This document shows positions 37,578 through 48,469 of a stretch of 64,000 nucleotides of DNA, in pieces. The translations under genes and the position numbers were made by a program. The notes beneath the pieces were generated by a model. The model was not told where the DNA came from. It saw only the letters and a list, made by a program, of their open reading frames with translations, and searched no databases. The DNA is taken from the NCBI GenBank assembly GCA_964057225.1, contig OZ059900.1:14275638-14339637 (forward strand). Reading direction: 5' to 3'. This DNA is from Auanema rhodensis (taxonomy: Eukaryota > Nematoda > Chromadorea > Rhabditida > Rhabditidae). The stretch's first letter is position 1, and every line of letters begins with the position of its first letter.

Positions 37578-37775
37578 TGTCACATCTGCAAGCACATGGT
37601 AAACATGTGCGCGCTATTCAAATAGCGGGAGCCTGAACAAGCCCCGCCTACAACATGGGACACACATGGCACTCTTGCTTCTGGCCTAACCCAGATAGGT
37701 TGTCTTATAGCCATGTGAGTCTCATCTCTATATCATCTATATATATACTCTATTTAATACTTTATCATATCTCTT
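37578..37775 (+). repeat. 3' LTR, truncated
   Basis: Identical over 198 bp to 35391-35588, then breaks off into array sequence. The missing part would be about 183 bp. Confidence 0.88.
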
Positions 37776-38099
37776 CATATAGTAGAAAAATGAAACACTG
37801 TCTCTAACATATATTGATTTATGGCCTACTTTACTCAAAGAGCTAATTGAAGTTTGGTGTTAAAATGAACAATTGATTAACGCTGACGTTCCGTTTTTTT
37901 TCATCGTAATTAAGATAGAACACTTAAATTAAATAGAAATGTTTGAAAATTTAAAAAAAAATCACAAGCTCAAATCACTTTTGAAAAAGCAGAAAGTTTA
38001 AAATAACCTTTTTTCTAATAATTATCTTTTTAATTCGACTTTTGGAAGAAAACAAAATAAGCATAACATTCAATAACGATGAATCAGAACAAAAACATT

Positions 38100-38171
38100 C
38101 TCCCCGGCCGGGAATTGAACCCGGGTCTCGCATGTGACAGACGCGGATACTCACCACTATACTACCGAGGA
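38100..38171 (-). tRNA. trnD-GUC: tRNA-Asp(GUC), unit 82
   Basis: Type I spacer; consensus tRNA. Confidence 0.96.
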
Positions 38172-38538
38172 TTGAATTTGCACTTAGAAACTTTCATTGA
38201 GAGTGTGAGTTTGAATTAAAGTAGAAAAATGAAACACTGTCTCTAAGATATCTTGATTTATGGCCTACTTTACTCAAAGAGCTAATTGAAGTTTGGTGTT
38301 AGAATGAACAATTGATTAACGCTGACGTTCCATTTTTTTTCATCGTAATTGAGATAGAATACTTAAATTAAATGAAAATGTTTAACAATTTAGAAAAAAA
38401 ACACAAGTTCAAATCAATTTTGAAATAACAGAAAGTTTAAAATAACCTTTTTTCTAATAATTATCTTTTTAATTCGACTTTTGGAAGAAAACAAAAATAG
38501 CATAACATTCAATAACGATGAATCAGAACAAAAACATT

Positions 38539-38610
38539 CTCCCCGGCCGGGAATTGAACCCGGGTCTCGCATGTGACAGACGCGGATACTCACCACTATA
38601 CTACCGAGGA
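38539..38610 (-). tRNA. trnD-GUC: tRNA-Asp(GUC), unit 83
   Basis: N-like spacer with private changes (acaagttc, gaaataac); consensus tRNA. Confidence 0.96.
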
Positions 38611-38977
38611 TTGAATTTGCACTTAGAAACTTTCATTAAGAGTGTGAGTTTGAAATATAGTAGAAAAATGAAACACCGTCTCTAACATATATTGATTTAT
38701 GGCCTACTTTACTCAAAGAGCTAATTGAAGTTTGGTGTTAAAATGAACAATTGATTAACGCTGACGTTCCGTTTTTTTTCATCGTAATTAAGATAGAACA
38801 CTTAAATTAAATAGAAATGTTTGAAAATTTAAAAAAAAATCACAAGCTCAAATCACTTTTGAAAAAGCAGAAAGTTTAAAATAACCTTTTTTCTAATAAT
38901 TATCTTTTTAATTCGACTTTTGGAAGAAAACAAAATAAGCATAACATTCAATAACGATGAATCAGAACAAAAACATT

Positions 38978-39049
38978 CTCCCCGGCCGGGAATTGAACCC
39001 GGGTCTCGCATGTGACAGACGCGGATACTTACCACTATACTACCGAGGA
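38978..39049 (-). tRNA. trnD-GUC: tRNA-Asp(GUC), unit 84, D-loop variant
   Basis: The D loop reads GTGGTAAGT instead of GTGGTGAGT; the same change is in units 99 and 104. Probably tolerated. Confidence 0.95.
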
Positions 39050-39417
39050 TTGAATTTGCACTTAGAAACTTTCATTGAGAGTGTGAGTTTGAATTAAAGT
39101 AGAAAAATGAAACACTGTCTCTAAGATATCTTGATTTATGGCCTACTTTACTCAAAGAGCTAATTGAAGTTTGGTGTTAGAATGAACAATTGATTAACGC
39201 TGACGTTCCATTTTTTTTCATCGTAATTGAGATAGAATACTTAAATTAAATGGAAATGTTTAACAATTTAGAAAAAAAATCACAAGCTCAAATCACTTTT
39301 GAAAAAGCAGAAAGTTTAAAACAATCTTTTTTCTAATAATTATCGTCTTTATCCGACTTTTGGAAGAAAAGAAAAATAGCATAACATTCAATAACGATGA
39401 ATCAGAACAAAAACATT

Positions 39418-39489
39418 CTCCCCGGCCGGGAATTGAACCCGGGTCTTGCATGTGACAGACGCGGATACTCACCACTATACTACCGAGGA
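39418..39489 (-). tRNA. trnD-GUC: tRNA-Asp(GUC), unit 85, anticodon-stem variant
   Basis: Same C-A mismatch in the anticodon stem as unit 79, so the two units share ancestry across the LTR insertion. Confidence 0.93.
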
Positions 39490-39856
39490 TTTAATTTGCA
39501 CTTAGAAACTTTCATTAAGAGTGTGAGTTTGAATTATAGTAGAAAAATGAAACACTGTCTCTAACATATCTTGATTCATGGCCTACTTTACTCAAAGAGC
39601 TAATTGAAGTTTGGTGTTAGAATGAACAATTGATTAACGCTGACGTTTCAATTTTTTTCATCCTTATTGAGATAGAACATTTAAATTAAATGGAAATGTT
39701 TAACAATTTAGAAAAAAAACACAAGCTCAAATCACTTTTGAAAAAACAGAAAGTTTAAAACAACCTTTTTTCTCATAATTATCTTTTTTATCCGACTTTT
39801 GGAAAAAAACAAAAATAGCATAACATTCAATAACAATGAATCAGAACAAAAACATT

Positions 39857-39928
39857 CTCCCCGGCCGGGAATTGAACCCGGGTCTCGCATGTGACAGACG
39901 CGGATACTCACCACTATACTACCGAGGA
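39857..39928 (-). tRNA. trnD-GUC: tRNA-Asp(GUC), unit 86
   Basis: Consensus tRNA; spacer with private substitutions (ataacaatg, ttctcataatt). Confidence 0.96.
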
Positions 39929-40239
39929 TTGAATTTGCACTTAGAAACTTTCATTAAGAGTGTGAGTTTGAATTATAGTAGAAAAATGAAACACTGTCTC
40001 TAACATATCTTGATTTATGGCCTACTTTACTCAAAGAGCTAATTGAAGTTTGGTGTTACAATGAACAATTGATTAACGCTGAGGTTTCAATTTTTTTCAT
40101 CGTAATTAAGATAGAACATTTAAATTAAATAGAAATGTTTGAAAATTTAAAAAAAAATCACAAGCTCAAATCACTTTTGAAAAAGCAGAAAGTTTAAAAC
40201 AATCTTTTTTCTAATAATTATCGTTTTTATCCGACTTTT

Positions 40240-40243
40240 TGAA
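40240..40243. repeat. Target site duplication TGAA (left)
   Basis: TGAA here and at 52162-52165 flank the gypsy-class element. Uninterrupted units (for example near 59345) carry a single TTTTTGAAGAAAAC. Four bp is usual for gypsy-class integrases. Confidence 0.8.
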
Positions 40244-40684
40244 CGTTCCATTTAGATTCTCAACGGTTCCAAGTTGAGATATCCAAACAGACTATGAGAC
40301 GATGAGTATGATTTTAAATATAAGTGTGTAATGTAAGGTGAAATAAGAAACAAGAGATGAAATATATAAAGGTTTATTGTTCGCATTATAATATAATTAT
40401 ACAAAGATTAAAGCTAGAGTTAAGAAAGAGAATATAAAGAAGATAAAGGGAAAGTAAGATAATGAGATAATGAGATATTGAGATAATGAGATAATGAGAT
40501 GCCTGAGTCTTGAGGACTCAGGTTTATATATCCATACAACTCCTACTCAGTTTACACAAATTGTTACAAAGCTTATAAAAAGTGCATCTAGAATATTCTC
40601 AGAATTGCTTAAAAACTATCTGCATTAGTTTAATAATAGCAGCTGCCATGGTCAGCTGCTTTCCTTTGAGATATGTATGTAACA
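40244..40684 (-). repeat. 3' LTR of gypsy-class element (left copy)
   Basis: 441 bp; on the sense strand it starts TGTTACATAC and ends GGAACG. It differs from the right copy at two positions: an ATTGAGAT in place of AATGAGAT within a five-copy 8-bp minisatellite, and GAGTCTTG versus GAGACTTG. Confidence 0.92.
40373..40378 (-). promoter_or_regulatory. AATAAA polyadenylation signal in 3' LTR
   Basis: AATAAA on the sense strand, downstream of the TATA box position within the LTR, so it could define the R region and the 3' end of the element RNA. Confidence 0.45.
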
Positions 40685-40692
40685 TGCCCCAA
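40685..40692 (-). other. Polypurine-tract-like sequence
   Basis: TTGGGGCA on the sense strand immediately upstream of the 3' LTR. It is short for a polypurine tract, but the position is right. Confidence 0.45.
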
Positions 40693-40866
40693 CGGATACA
40701 AGTCAGCTGACCTCAGCTGTTATATGCAAATAATAATTAAGAGAGAAAAATAAAAATTAAAAAAAAATGGCATGAGATAAAGCAAATTTTTCAACAAACT
40801 ATTGATAAAGAGAAAAAATTTTAAGAGATAGAATTTTATAAATGATTTAAACCTTTCCTCTCTTCT

Positions 40867-41550
40867 TTAATCCGCCAGTTGGTCAATTTCCTGGATCATT
40901 TCCGTCATTGATGCTAGTCCAAGCAGCTCCATTGTTCTGATGGTTTGGCTAACTGCTTTTGCCTTACTTTTTGATGCGGACATGTTGGTAGTCCTTTTTG
41001 TCAGTAGTTTTTCGATTACTACTGATAGGTCTTGCCCTATCTCTATCCACGATGCTTCTTCTTCGGTTCCGCTATTTCCTACAGCTTGTTGTGTCATCTG
41101 TGTTGTCCATGTCGGCATTGCTTTGTAGATGTCAGCTGTGGTCTGCGTTCTGGCGGGTTGTCCCAGCATTATGTTTCGGATTCTGTTCTCTTTCTGGCTG
41201 AGAGAACATCCTTCTGTCCATTTCTTTTGATGCTGGCGAAGCTCCTTCAGATCGTGATCCTTATAGTTTTTGGTTTTCTCCTCCAATAGTTCCATCATAA
41301 ATAGGATGTGCTGTGTCTTCTTTTCCAATTTGCTCGTTTGGAGGCTTATTATTGGTCCTAAGTTGGGCTTCATGCAGTTGATAGGTAGAAGACCTTCACG
41401 AAGGTTTTCTACCTCTATCCATTCTTGTTCAATAGTGGTCGCTAGAGGGACCAGTGGTGTTGGAGTTGCGAGGAATGTAGAGAGTGTGACGTTGGCGAGA
41501 GAGGAGGTCATTTTGAGTAAGAAAAGTGTTATTGAATTTTTCTCTATCAA
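40867..41550 (-). CDS. Unrecognised ORF between integrase and 3' LTR
   Basis: 227 codons from ATG 41550; a second ATG at codon 14 (41511) is an alternative start. It lies 164 bp after the integrase stop in another frame, where env or an accessory gene sits in other retroviruses. It has no signal peptide and no strong membrane segment. Residues about 73-115 are Lys/Glu/Gln/Leu-rich and could form a coiled coil; the C-terminal third is Met/Ser/Thr/Lys-rich. No family is recognised. It is intact in a copy whose pol is broken, so it may still be expressed from a spliced RNA. It could be an accessory gene or a captured host fragment. Confidence 0.6.
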   Translation of the reverse strand: MIEKNSITLFLLKMTSSLANVTLSTFLATPTPLVPLATTIEQEWIEVENLREGLLPINCMKPNLGPIISLQTSKLEKKTQHILFMMELLEEKTKNYKDHDLKELRQHQKKWTEGCSLSQKENRIRNIMLGQPARTQTTADIYKAMPTWTTQMTQQAVGNSGTEEEASWIEIGQDLSVVIEKLLTKRTTNMSASKSKAKAVSQTIRTMELLGLASMTEMIQEIDQLAD

Positions 41551-41714
41551 AATTTTCTCTTTATATAGTTTGTTTTTCAGTGATTGTTACAATTTGTTAA
41601 AATTAAAGGATAGAAATTAGAATTTCGGTGGTTTTTGATCTATGTCTTATGTTTAATGTACTATACGAAAGAAAGAAAAATTATTTTTACAATTCTACGA
41701 TTTTTGTTAGTTAA

Positions 41715-44000
41715 TTAAAAGTTTCGTACTTGTTCTCCTTTGTTTTGCGATGGAGATTTATTCTGCTGCTTTTTGCTTTGATCCGCTTTTCCATGTAGTT
41801 CCAATTCTCCATTACTTCTGATTTCTTCGTCTTGTGTTTTTCTTTTGGGTTGTAGTTTAACATGATACGGGCGTGAGTTTTCATTTCCTATTCCTAGTGC
41901 TGCGGCAAGTGTAGTGTTCCAATTTTTGATTGCTGGTGAGTTTTTGTTTCTGTCCTCAAATAGCTCCTTTCTGTTTTCATTCTTGAATTGATCTCGTAGC
42001 TTTTCGTATGTTTTTGCGTTATTATCTTCTATATCGTTTTGATTAGGACCTTCTTCTTGAGAGAAAGGTGTCAGCTGTCTGAGGTCCTCTTGAATTCTCC
42101 TCTTGAAGTCGATTGTTGTTGATTCATTTTCTAATTGTATATTAGAATTTGTTATTCTTCTTGCTGTAGCAAGGTCGTCAGGTGTTTCTGAATTATGTTC
42201 AATTTCTTCTTCGTTTACTCCTCTGTTATTCCCTGTGATAGGTAACAGTTGCGCGAGAGTATCTGGACTGCCTGTTGGGTAACAGTTGTTGTTATTTTCC
42301 GTATTATTGGTTTGTTCCCATTCATCCAGATTATTCCAACTTGTTTCTTCTTCTTCTTCTTCTTCGTTTGCTATGTCTTGGTCCTCTTCTTCCTCTTCTT
42401 CATTATTTCTTGTTGATATAAGATTATCGTCTGGTGGAAAATAACGTATGTTATTTTTGTGAGCTTTTAAAATATTTCCATCTTGGTCCGTTATGCTGAT
42501 GTTGTTTCCTTCAATTGTCACAATCCGGTAAGGTCCATCTCTTCGTATTTGTAATTTGTTGCTTGGGTTCGCTCTTTGTACAAATACTCGATCTCCTATA
42601 TCTAATATTCTTTCTTTTGTCCTATGTGCTTGATCGTATTTCTGCTTCATTCTTTCTTCATTGGTGGCAATCTTTTCCTTGACTTTTTCTTGAATATCTC
42701 TTAAGTTTTTGAGCTGATCCGTGGTATTTTGTTCTTCCGGTGTTTCCAAGTTTTTGTCAATGGGTAGACGTGCTACTTGTCCAAACAAACATTCGTATGG
42801 TGATGTTTTAGTGGTGGCGTTTGGTAATCTGTTGAGTGTAAAAATAATCTTCGGAAGTATCTTATCCCAATCGTTTTGTTCGTCATTAACGTAGGCTGTT
42901 AATGCTTCTTCGATCGTCCGATGTAATCTTTCTACTTGTCCGTTAGCGTTTTTGTAATACGGCATAGTAGTGTGGTGTGTAGTTCCAAAATTACTGCACA
43001 TAGTGGTGAAATCGTTTGAAATAAAATTAGATCCATTGTCTGTGATGATAGTGACAGGTGGTCCAAAAACATAGAAGAGGTATTTTTCGATAGCTGATAT
43101 AATTTCTTCTGATGTTTGTCTGATTAGCGGATTTGCGATTATCCATTTTGAAAAAGAATCTTGAATTGAAAGAACATATCTGTTTTCTTGTTCTGTCCTA
43201 GGTAATGGTCCGAGTATATCCATGTGTACTCTTTGCCATGGTTTTGTTGATGTTGGAAAATTTTTCATTGGTTCCACCGTTGCTTCGTGAGGGTTGTTCT
43301 TTCTTTTCGCACAAGCAAGACATCTGTTGATGTAGTTTGTAATGTCTTCTTGCATTCCAGTCCATGTAAATCGTCTTGATATTGAGTCCATTGTTTTGTT
43401 TATTCCTAGATGAGCTCCGAGTGTCGGATCTTCATGAAATTTCTTCATAATTGGATTAATTATGTGCTCTTCTCGTGGTAAAATTGTTCGTGGTACTTGT
43501 AGGCTTCTTTTTGGTTTTGAGTATAGTACATCGTTGTACACAATATATCTGTCCGTCAGTTGTCGTCCAGCTGTATTATTCTTTATTTTATCCATAGTTT
43601 CTTTTATCCAATTTGATTGATTCTGAACTGATCGAATATCTGCTATCGTGAAGGTGTTTATCTGATGAATAGTATCTTCCGTCGTTTTTCTTTCGTTTTT
43701 CTTCTTTGCTGGTGGTTTTGCTTCGTTGATTTCATCTTCAAAATATCGTGATAATGCGTCAAATACACTGTTTAATTTTCCTGGTCTGTAGATAATTTCA
43801 ATATCGTATTCTTGTAAAACAATTTGAAATTTTGCTAAACGACCTATTAAATCCTTTCTAGTCATTAAACTAGTGAGTGGTCTATGGTCCGTGATAATTT
43901 TGGTTGCTGTTCCTAGTATGTAGGTGCGAAATTGTTTGACGGCGAATGTAAGAGCTAATGCTTCTACTTCTATTGGTGGATAATTCCTTTCAGCAGTTTT
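41715..44000 (-). pseudogene. RNase H remnant plus integrase with acidic C-terminal extension
   Basis: Open from about 44000 to a stop at 41715. It begins inside RNase H (ERNYPPIEVEALAL; TDHRPL) without its first catalytic part. Numbering from ATG 43865: zinc-binding H144, H152, C182 and C185, then the DDE core with D216 (HMDILG), D276 (ITDNGSNF) and E312 (QVERLH), then a GPY-type motif at about 444 (DGPYRI). These residues are all present, so the integrase region looks intact. After it, about 230 residues form a Glu/Asn-rich low-complexity tail, including runs of 6-8 Glu, much longer than usual. Protein production probably depends on the upstream polyprotein, which is out of frame here because of the deletion. 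Confidence 0.88.
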
Positions 44001-46150
44001 ATTTTGAATCCTATTTGAGTTACTGCTTCCAAGACTTCTTCAATATCTTTTAAATGTGTTGTCGTAGATTCAGAGATTAACAGTAAATCATCTAGATATA
44101 CGAATAGCTTGCATTTAACCATTGATTGCAGGTATCGTACTGCGTTTTGAAAAGTATGGGGTGATCCACATAATCCCATCGGCATTCGACAATATTGATA
44201 AGTTCCACTTGTTGTTGTGAAAGCTGTAAGATGACGATCTTCTTTCTTAAGAGGTATTTGGAAAAATCCAGATACTAAATCAAAGTTGCTGAAGATCCTT
44301 GCTCCAGCGGCCAAATCTAGGATGTCCTGTATGTTTGATATGACATATACTTGTTTCTGAGTGATTGCATTCAGAGCTCGAAAGTCCGTTACAAATCTGT
44401 AAGTTTTGTCTTTCTTCTTCACCAAAATTACTGGACTAGTTGTCATTGAGTTTGATGGTTCAATGATTCTTTGTTGTAGCATTTCTTCTATTTGTTTCTC
44501 CACTTCTTCTTGTTGGGAGAGTGGTATACGATAAGTAATTTTGAATGATGGTGTTTTTCCTGGCATGATTGGAATGGAGTGTTCAATTGGTCCTAGGAAG
44601 AGTCCGATATTTCTATCTTCATTGAGAAACGCTTGTTTATGTAGTAAAATTATTTCTTTCAGTTGCTGTTGTTCGATTTGTGAGAAGCAGGCTTCTGAAA
44701 GGTCAAGCTCATTGATGAAATTGTCTGGGAAATATGGCAGTTGCTCTTCCCATCGAGCTTCCGGAGGTATGTATTGGCCTTCGTATTTTTCTTGGTTGTC
44801 CTTTGGTATCGCTTCTGCTATCCCTATTTCTTGATTCATTTGAATTTCGAGTGGCTGTTTGCATATATTCGTCGCGTAAATTTGTACTCCGTATCCAGTT
44901 GGCGTAAATATAGTAGGCGTGAAAGAGAGTTTGTTGCCTGGTTTCTTACAATCTAGAAACGCCTGTTCATAGCTTTCTGGATCGTGTACTTCTAGCGTGA
45001 GCGTTCTTGTTTCTCCTGGTCTTAGCGTTTTGTTTTCTAAGCTAACCACATATGCTTTCGTGGTCTGGTGTTCCCACGGAGATGTTTCTCGTGCTAGTGG
45101 AACATGTGTTGTGCCGATAACAATTGTTTTATCCAGCGGTCGAAGTGAGGTGTAAATTCCTTGTTGATGTAATGCTTCCATGAAGTCTATTCCAAGTAAC
45201 ACTGGTGCTGGACAGTAGTTATCTTCTGCTACATAAAATTTGTGTTCTGTTTCTGTTGTTCCTATTGTTATGAGGATCCTTGTGTATCCCATAAATGAGA
45301 ATTTAGATTTATTCGCGACTATCGCTGTTGTTTGTTTTAGTACCATCGTTGCAGCGGGCAGTTGTTTGAAGGTGGATTCTCGCATGTATGATGCTGATGC
45401 TCCCGTGTCCCATAGTGCCTTAAAGATGTGATTGTGGATTGAAATCGGGACAAACGGTAATTGTGATCCTCCTATGTAATTTATGTTTTCTTTCTTCATG
45501 CTTGTAGGGAAATAAGCTTCATAAATGTGTTCAGGAATTGGTGCTGAAGGATCATACAATGTGAGTTGACAGCTGTTGTGATGGTTGTCGACGTATGGAG
45601 CGGACGGAGAAGGATGAGATGTTTCTGTTCTTGTGTTCTCAGTTGATAGTGGTTGTGAGTATTCTGTTTCCCATTTGACATTGTTGATGGGTATCCTTGA
45701 ACTACATGCGTATATTTTTATTATCCAGGTGGCGAGTGTGATTATGCCAATTGTTATGATGATTGATCCAATGATAGCAAGTACGCGTAGTGTCCAGGTT
45801 TGAATCTTTTCCCATATTGGTGACAGAAAGTCAAACATTTTCCAAGTTATAGCTTCTTTTGCATGTTCGTAGCTGAGTAGTAAGCTGCTGGCTGCTCCTG
45901 CTGTTAGGGTAACAGGGTTCATGTTAGGAATTAATCTTTGTTTGATTACAGGTTTTATTCTTCCTGGTAAAGTAGCATGTAGCGTTGCTAAGCTGGATCC
46001 ATATGATATTGCCAGTGCCATAGGAAACGTTGATTCTGTTAGGTTGTTGAAAATGTTGCTTCCATTAAACTTGATATGTTCTAGGTTGATTGATCCTAAC
46101 TCGTCGATGTATGCTGGTGATGTTACATTTATTGATTGGTTATTATTAGT
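43970..46150 (-). pseudogene. Envelope membrane anchor fused to protease and reverse transcriptase
   Basis: Same frame as the envelope region, starting right after TGA 46151-46153. Numbering from ATG 46021: residues about 78-102 form a hydrophobic membrane segment that would anchor the envelope. Then come a Cys-containing linker, an aspartic protease with DTGAS at 205-209 and VLLGIDF at 274-280, and an RT with first Asp at 581 (NFDLVSGF), MPMGLCGSP at 613-621 and YLDD at 642-645. The family normally continues with the thumb, connection and RNase H. Here the frame leaves RT homology at about residue 674 and stops after 683, because sequence is deleted at about 43995-44003. The junction lies in an AAAACT-like microhomology. 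RT activity is therefore unlikely from this copy. Confidence 0.9.
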
Positions 46151-48469
46151 TCATTGATCGTTTTCTTTCCAGGGATCCTTGATTGTGAGTCCGCATGGTA
46201 TGGCATGTGCCATCGGTGTGAGGTCTCTTGTACCTGGTAGGATGAACAGTTGGCCGTGATGTTCCGTTTCGACTGGGGTTTCCAGAAAACACGTGCTGTT
46301 GACTTTGTGATCGCGGTATGTTTTTGTAATTTGAATTGGTGTGCATGGCATTACATAAATTAGTTTATCATTTATGAATCTTGCAGATATATCCTGTCGT
46401 CGTAGCTTTGTACGCATCCCTATAGTAGGATTTATTTGAAGAATAGCCCACCAGGTAAGTAGTTGTTTATTTTGTACGTGGCAGATGTTGTTTCTGTTTG
46501 TTGTGAACGTACGTATGATATCATCTTCCAGATTGGTAGTGGCATATTGTAGATGAGATTGCGTTTCTTGTTGATGAAGATGTTCATTCCATTTTTGGAC
46601 GATATCGTTCTTAGCTTTAAGGTAGTCTACGTTGGCTTTCTTACCAATATGTGATGATATTTCTTCAGGTGTGCTGCGAGTGGTAGTGATAGATCTTTTT
46701 GTAGTTCTTGGAGGCGGTGACTTGGTGAGTGATTCTTTCCTATTGTATTCCTGGCTTGAGGTGATTGTGATTGGGTTTGTAGTAATATTGAATGTAGATT
46801 GGGGGGTGGAGAATGATTGTGTTGGTCGATGAGTGGTGAATATAGTTGTGGTTGTTGTAGGTGTTGTGGTTGTTGTTGATCTGGGTCTAGCAGTAGAAGA
46901 AGTAGTAGTAGTAGTAGTGGTAGTAGTAGTAGTAGTTGATGAAGACGTGGGTATTGTTGGTTTGGGTCTAGTTGTTGTGGATATATGTGTTTTGGGTGTG
47001 ATTGTCGAAGTGATGACGTTCCTTATGGTTGTAGGCTTAGGGGTCGTGGTAGTGGTTGTAGTAGTAGTTTGTAGGGGGGTCGAAGTGTTTCTAATTGTGG
47101 TTGCAAAAGGTCGTGTTCCGGGAGTACTGATAAGGGGTAGATAATGATTATAAAATTTTTCACTATCCTCTTGTGTAATGCTATAATTTGTAGGATTTCT
47201 TTTCCGGAAGCCGTAGAATATATCGTCGCCATCGAAGATAACTGTGTAGTTTGGCAGTTGTAATGGGGGTAAGTTTAGTTCTTTTTCATATTTGATCCAT
47301 TTCTTCATTTCTGCTTCGTATTCTTCTTTGGAATGTAGCTTCTTCGGATTGTTTATTGCGTTCAGGATAATTTTTGCTTGTGCTAGTTGTTCGTACAGTT
47401 CTAAATCGTTTCGTGTCTTGGTGAGTCTTGGTTTTCTTGGTGGCATGAGTTGATATAAGTATTCTTCTAAAGATGGTGTTGTTTCTCCTGTAGCTAACGT
47501 AGTTGGTATTTCCGCAAGTGAGTAAGCAATTTCTTTCGCGATTTCATAGTAGTCTCCTGTTTTGGTTGGTAGTATCTTTTTAAAATCCTTAATTGTGATC
47601 CGTTTGCTAAGTTTATGCGTAAGTTCCTTATACAATAGATTATCGATCGCGATTTTTGTTGCTTCTCTTATTTCTGCTTCTCCTAGGGCGTGTAGAATGG
47701 CTATGTTGACGTCTTCATATTTGTGCCATATAAGACGATTTTTGATAACATCAAAATTTATACCTAGGTATTTGAAGATTGCGATATACTTAGGTAACAT
47801 ATTTGTTATGTTATTGAGATTGTAATGTATGTCAAGTCTTTTTCGTTGAATATAGGTTGTATATAGTAGAATAGTTCCAGTTTTGCTGGCTGAATATCTT
47901 AGCGAGGGGTATTGATGAACTGTCAAGAATCCTTTAGGGTATTCCGTGATTGCGTGTCTTCTTGATCGTCCTAAGCTTGAGGTTGAGTTGAAGGAGATTA
48001 GAGTTCCACTATTTGTAGTAAATATATCTTTTTGTAAGCATGAGGAGGCTTCTTTTTCCGGTGTTTTATTGTTTAGAATAAAAGCACTTTGAATTCCGGG
48101 AATCAATATGGTGTCTTCTGATATAAAAACTTCGTGAGAGCCTAATGAAGTGTACGAGCAACTATGTTTTTCTGATGGTGGGGTCCATATGATGAGAGCG
48201 TTGTTGGTTAGGCATTGTCCTTTGTCACTGGTGCATCCGTTGTCGTTTATGAATATATCTGAGAGTACTGTATTGTCTTGTAGGAAGGTCATGTGTCCTC
48301 GTTCAGCTATGAATCTGGTACGTTGTTCGCATTCCTGTTTCCATATACCATTAGTAATAGTTGTATGTGGGAATGGAGTTCCATAGAGTCCTGGTGCTTC
48401 TCTTTGAAGGTTGGTACCGTTGAATATTCTTTCTTTAATAGCTGACGAACATTCTTGCAGTGTTGTTGG
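46151..48469 (-). pseudogene. Envelope glycoprotein region, central part with mucin-like segment
   Basis: Open in the gag frame between the two TGA codons. The first ATG (48292) is internal, so this is not an independent gene by any signal I can see. Numbering from that ATG: a Cys-containing region with several N-glycosylation sequons, a basic RSRR site at 109-112 that could be a furin-type cleavage site, a helical middle, a Thr/Ser/Pro-rich mucin-like stretch at about 398-545, and a Cys-containing C-terminal domain (Cys604, 650, 668, 700). The pattern of the last domain reminds me of chuvirus/mononegavirus-type class III glycoproteins captured by invertebrate LTR elements. That is a visual impression only. 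The role would be membrane fusion and cell entry. It is interrupted at both ends in this copy. Confidence 0.7.

Larger units (their letters stand above)
35391..37775 (+). mobile_element. Non-autonomous or deleted LTR retroelement
   Basis: A 381-bp 5' LTR (TGTCAC...GTAACG) is followed by a primer-binding-site-like stretch, about 1.8 kb of internal sequence, a polypurine tract and a second LTR copy that breaks off after 198 bp. The shared 198 bp are identical, so the insertion is recent or recently gene-converted. After the break the array resumes with about 25 bp of the unit missing and one extra C. One deletion therefore probably removed the rest of the 3' LTR together with flank, and no target duplication can be recognised. 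The interior is too short for gag-pol, and I see no protease, RT or integrase core. Confidence 0.88.
37776..40243 (-). repeat. tRNA-Asp tandem array, segment B (5 units)
   Basis: The array resumes in mid-spacer (ATATAGTAG) and continues in the same orientation until the gypsy-class element interrupts the spacer downstream of the next tRNA. These units carry more private substitutions than segment A. Confidence 0.96.

Noticed and set aside
40939-41289. Plus-strand ORFs opposite the 227-codon ORF
   Set aside because: Short, hydrophobic by composition and mutually overlapping. The minus-strand ORF is longer and lies on the element's coding strand.
46833-47144. Plus-strand ORF rich in Val opposite the envelope region
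   Set aside because: It is the complement of the Thr-codon run; composition alone keeps it open.
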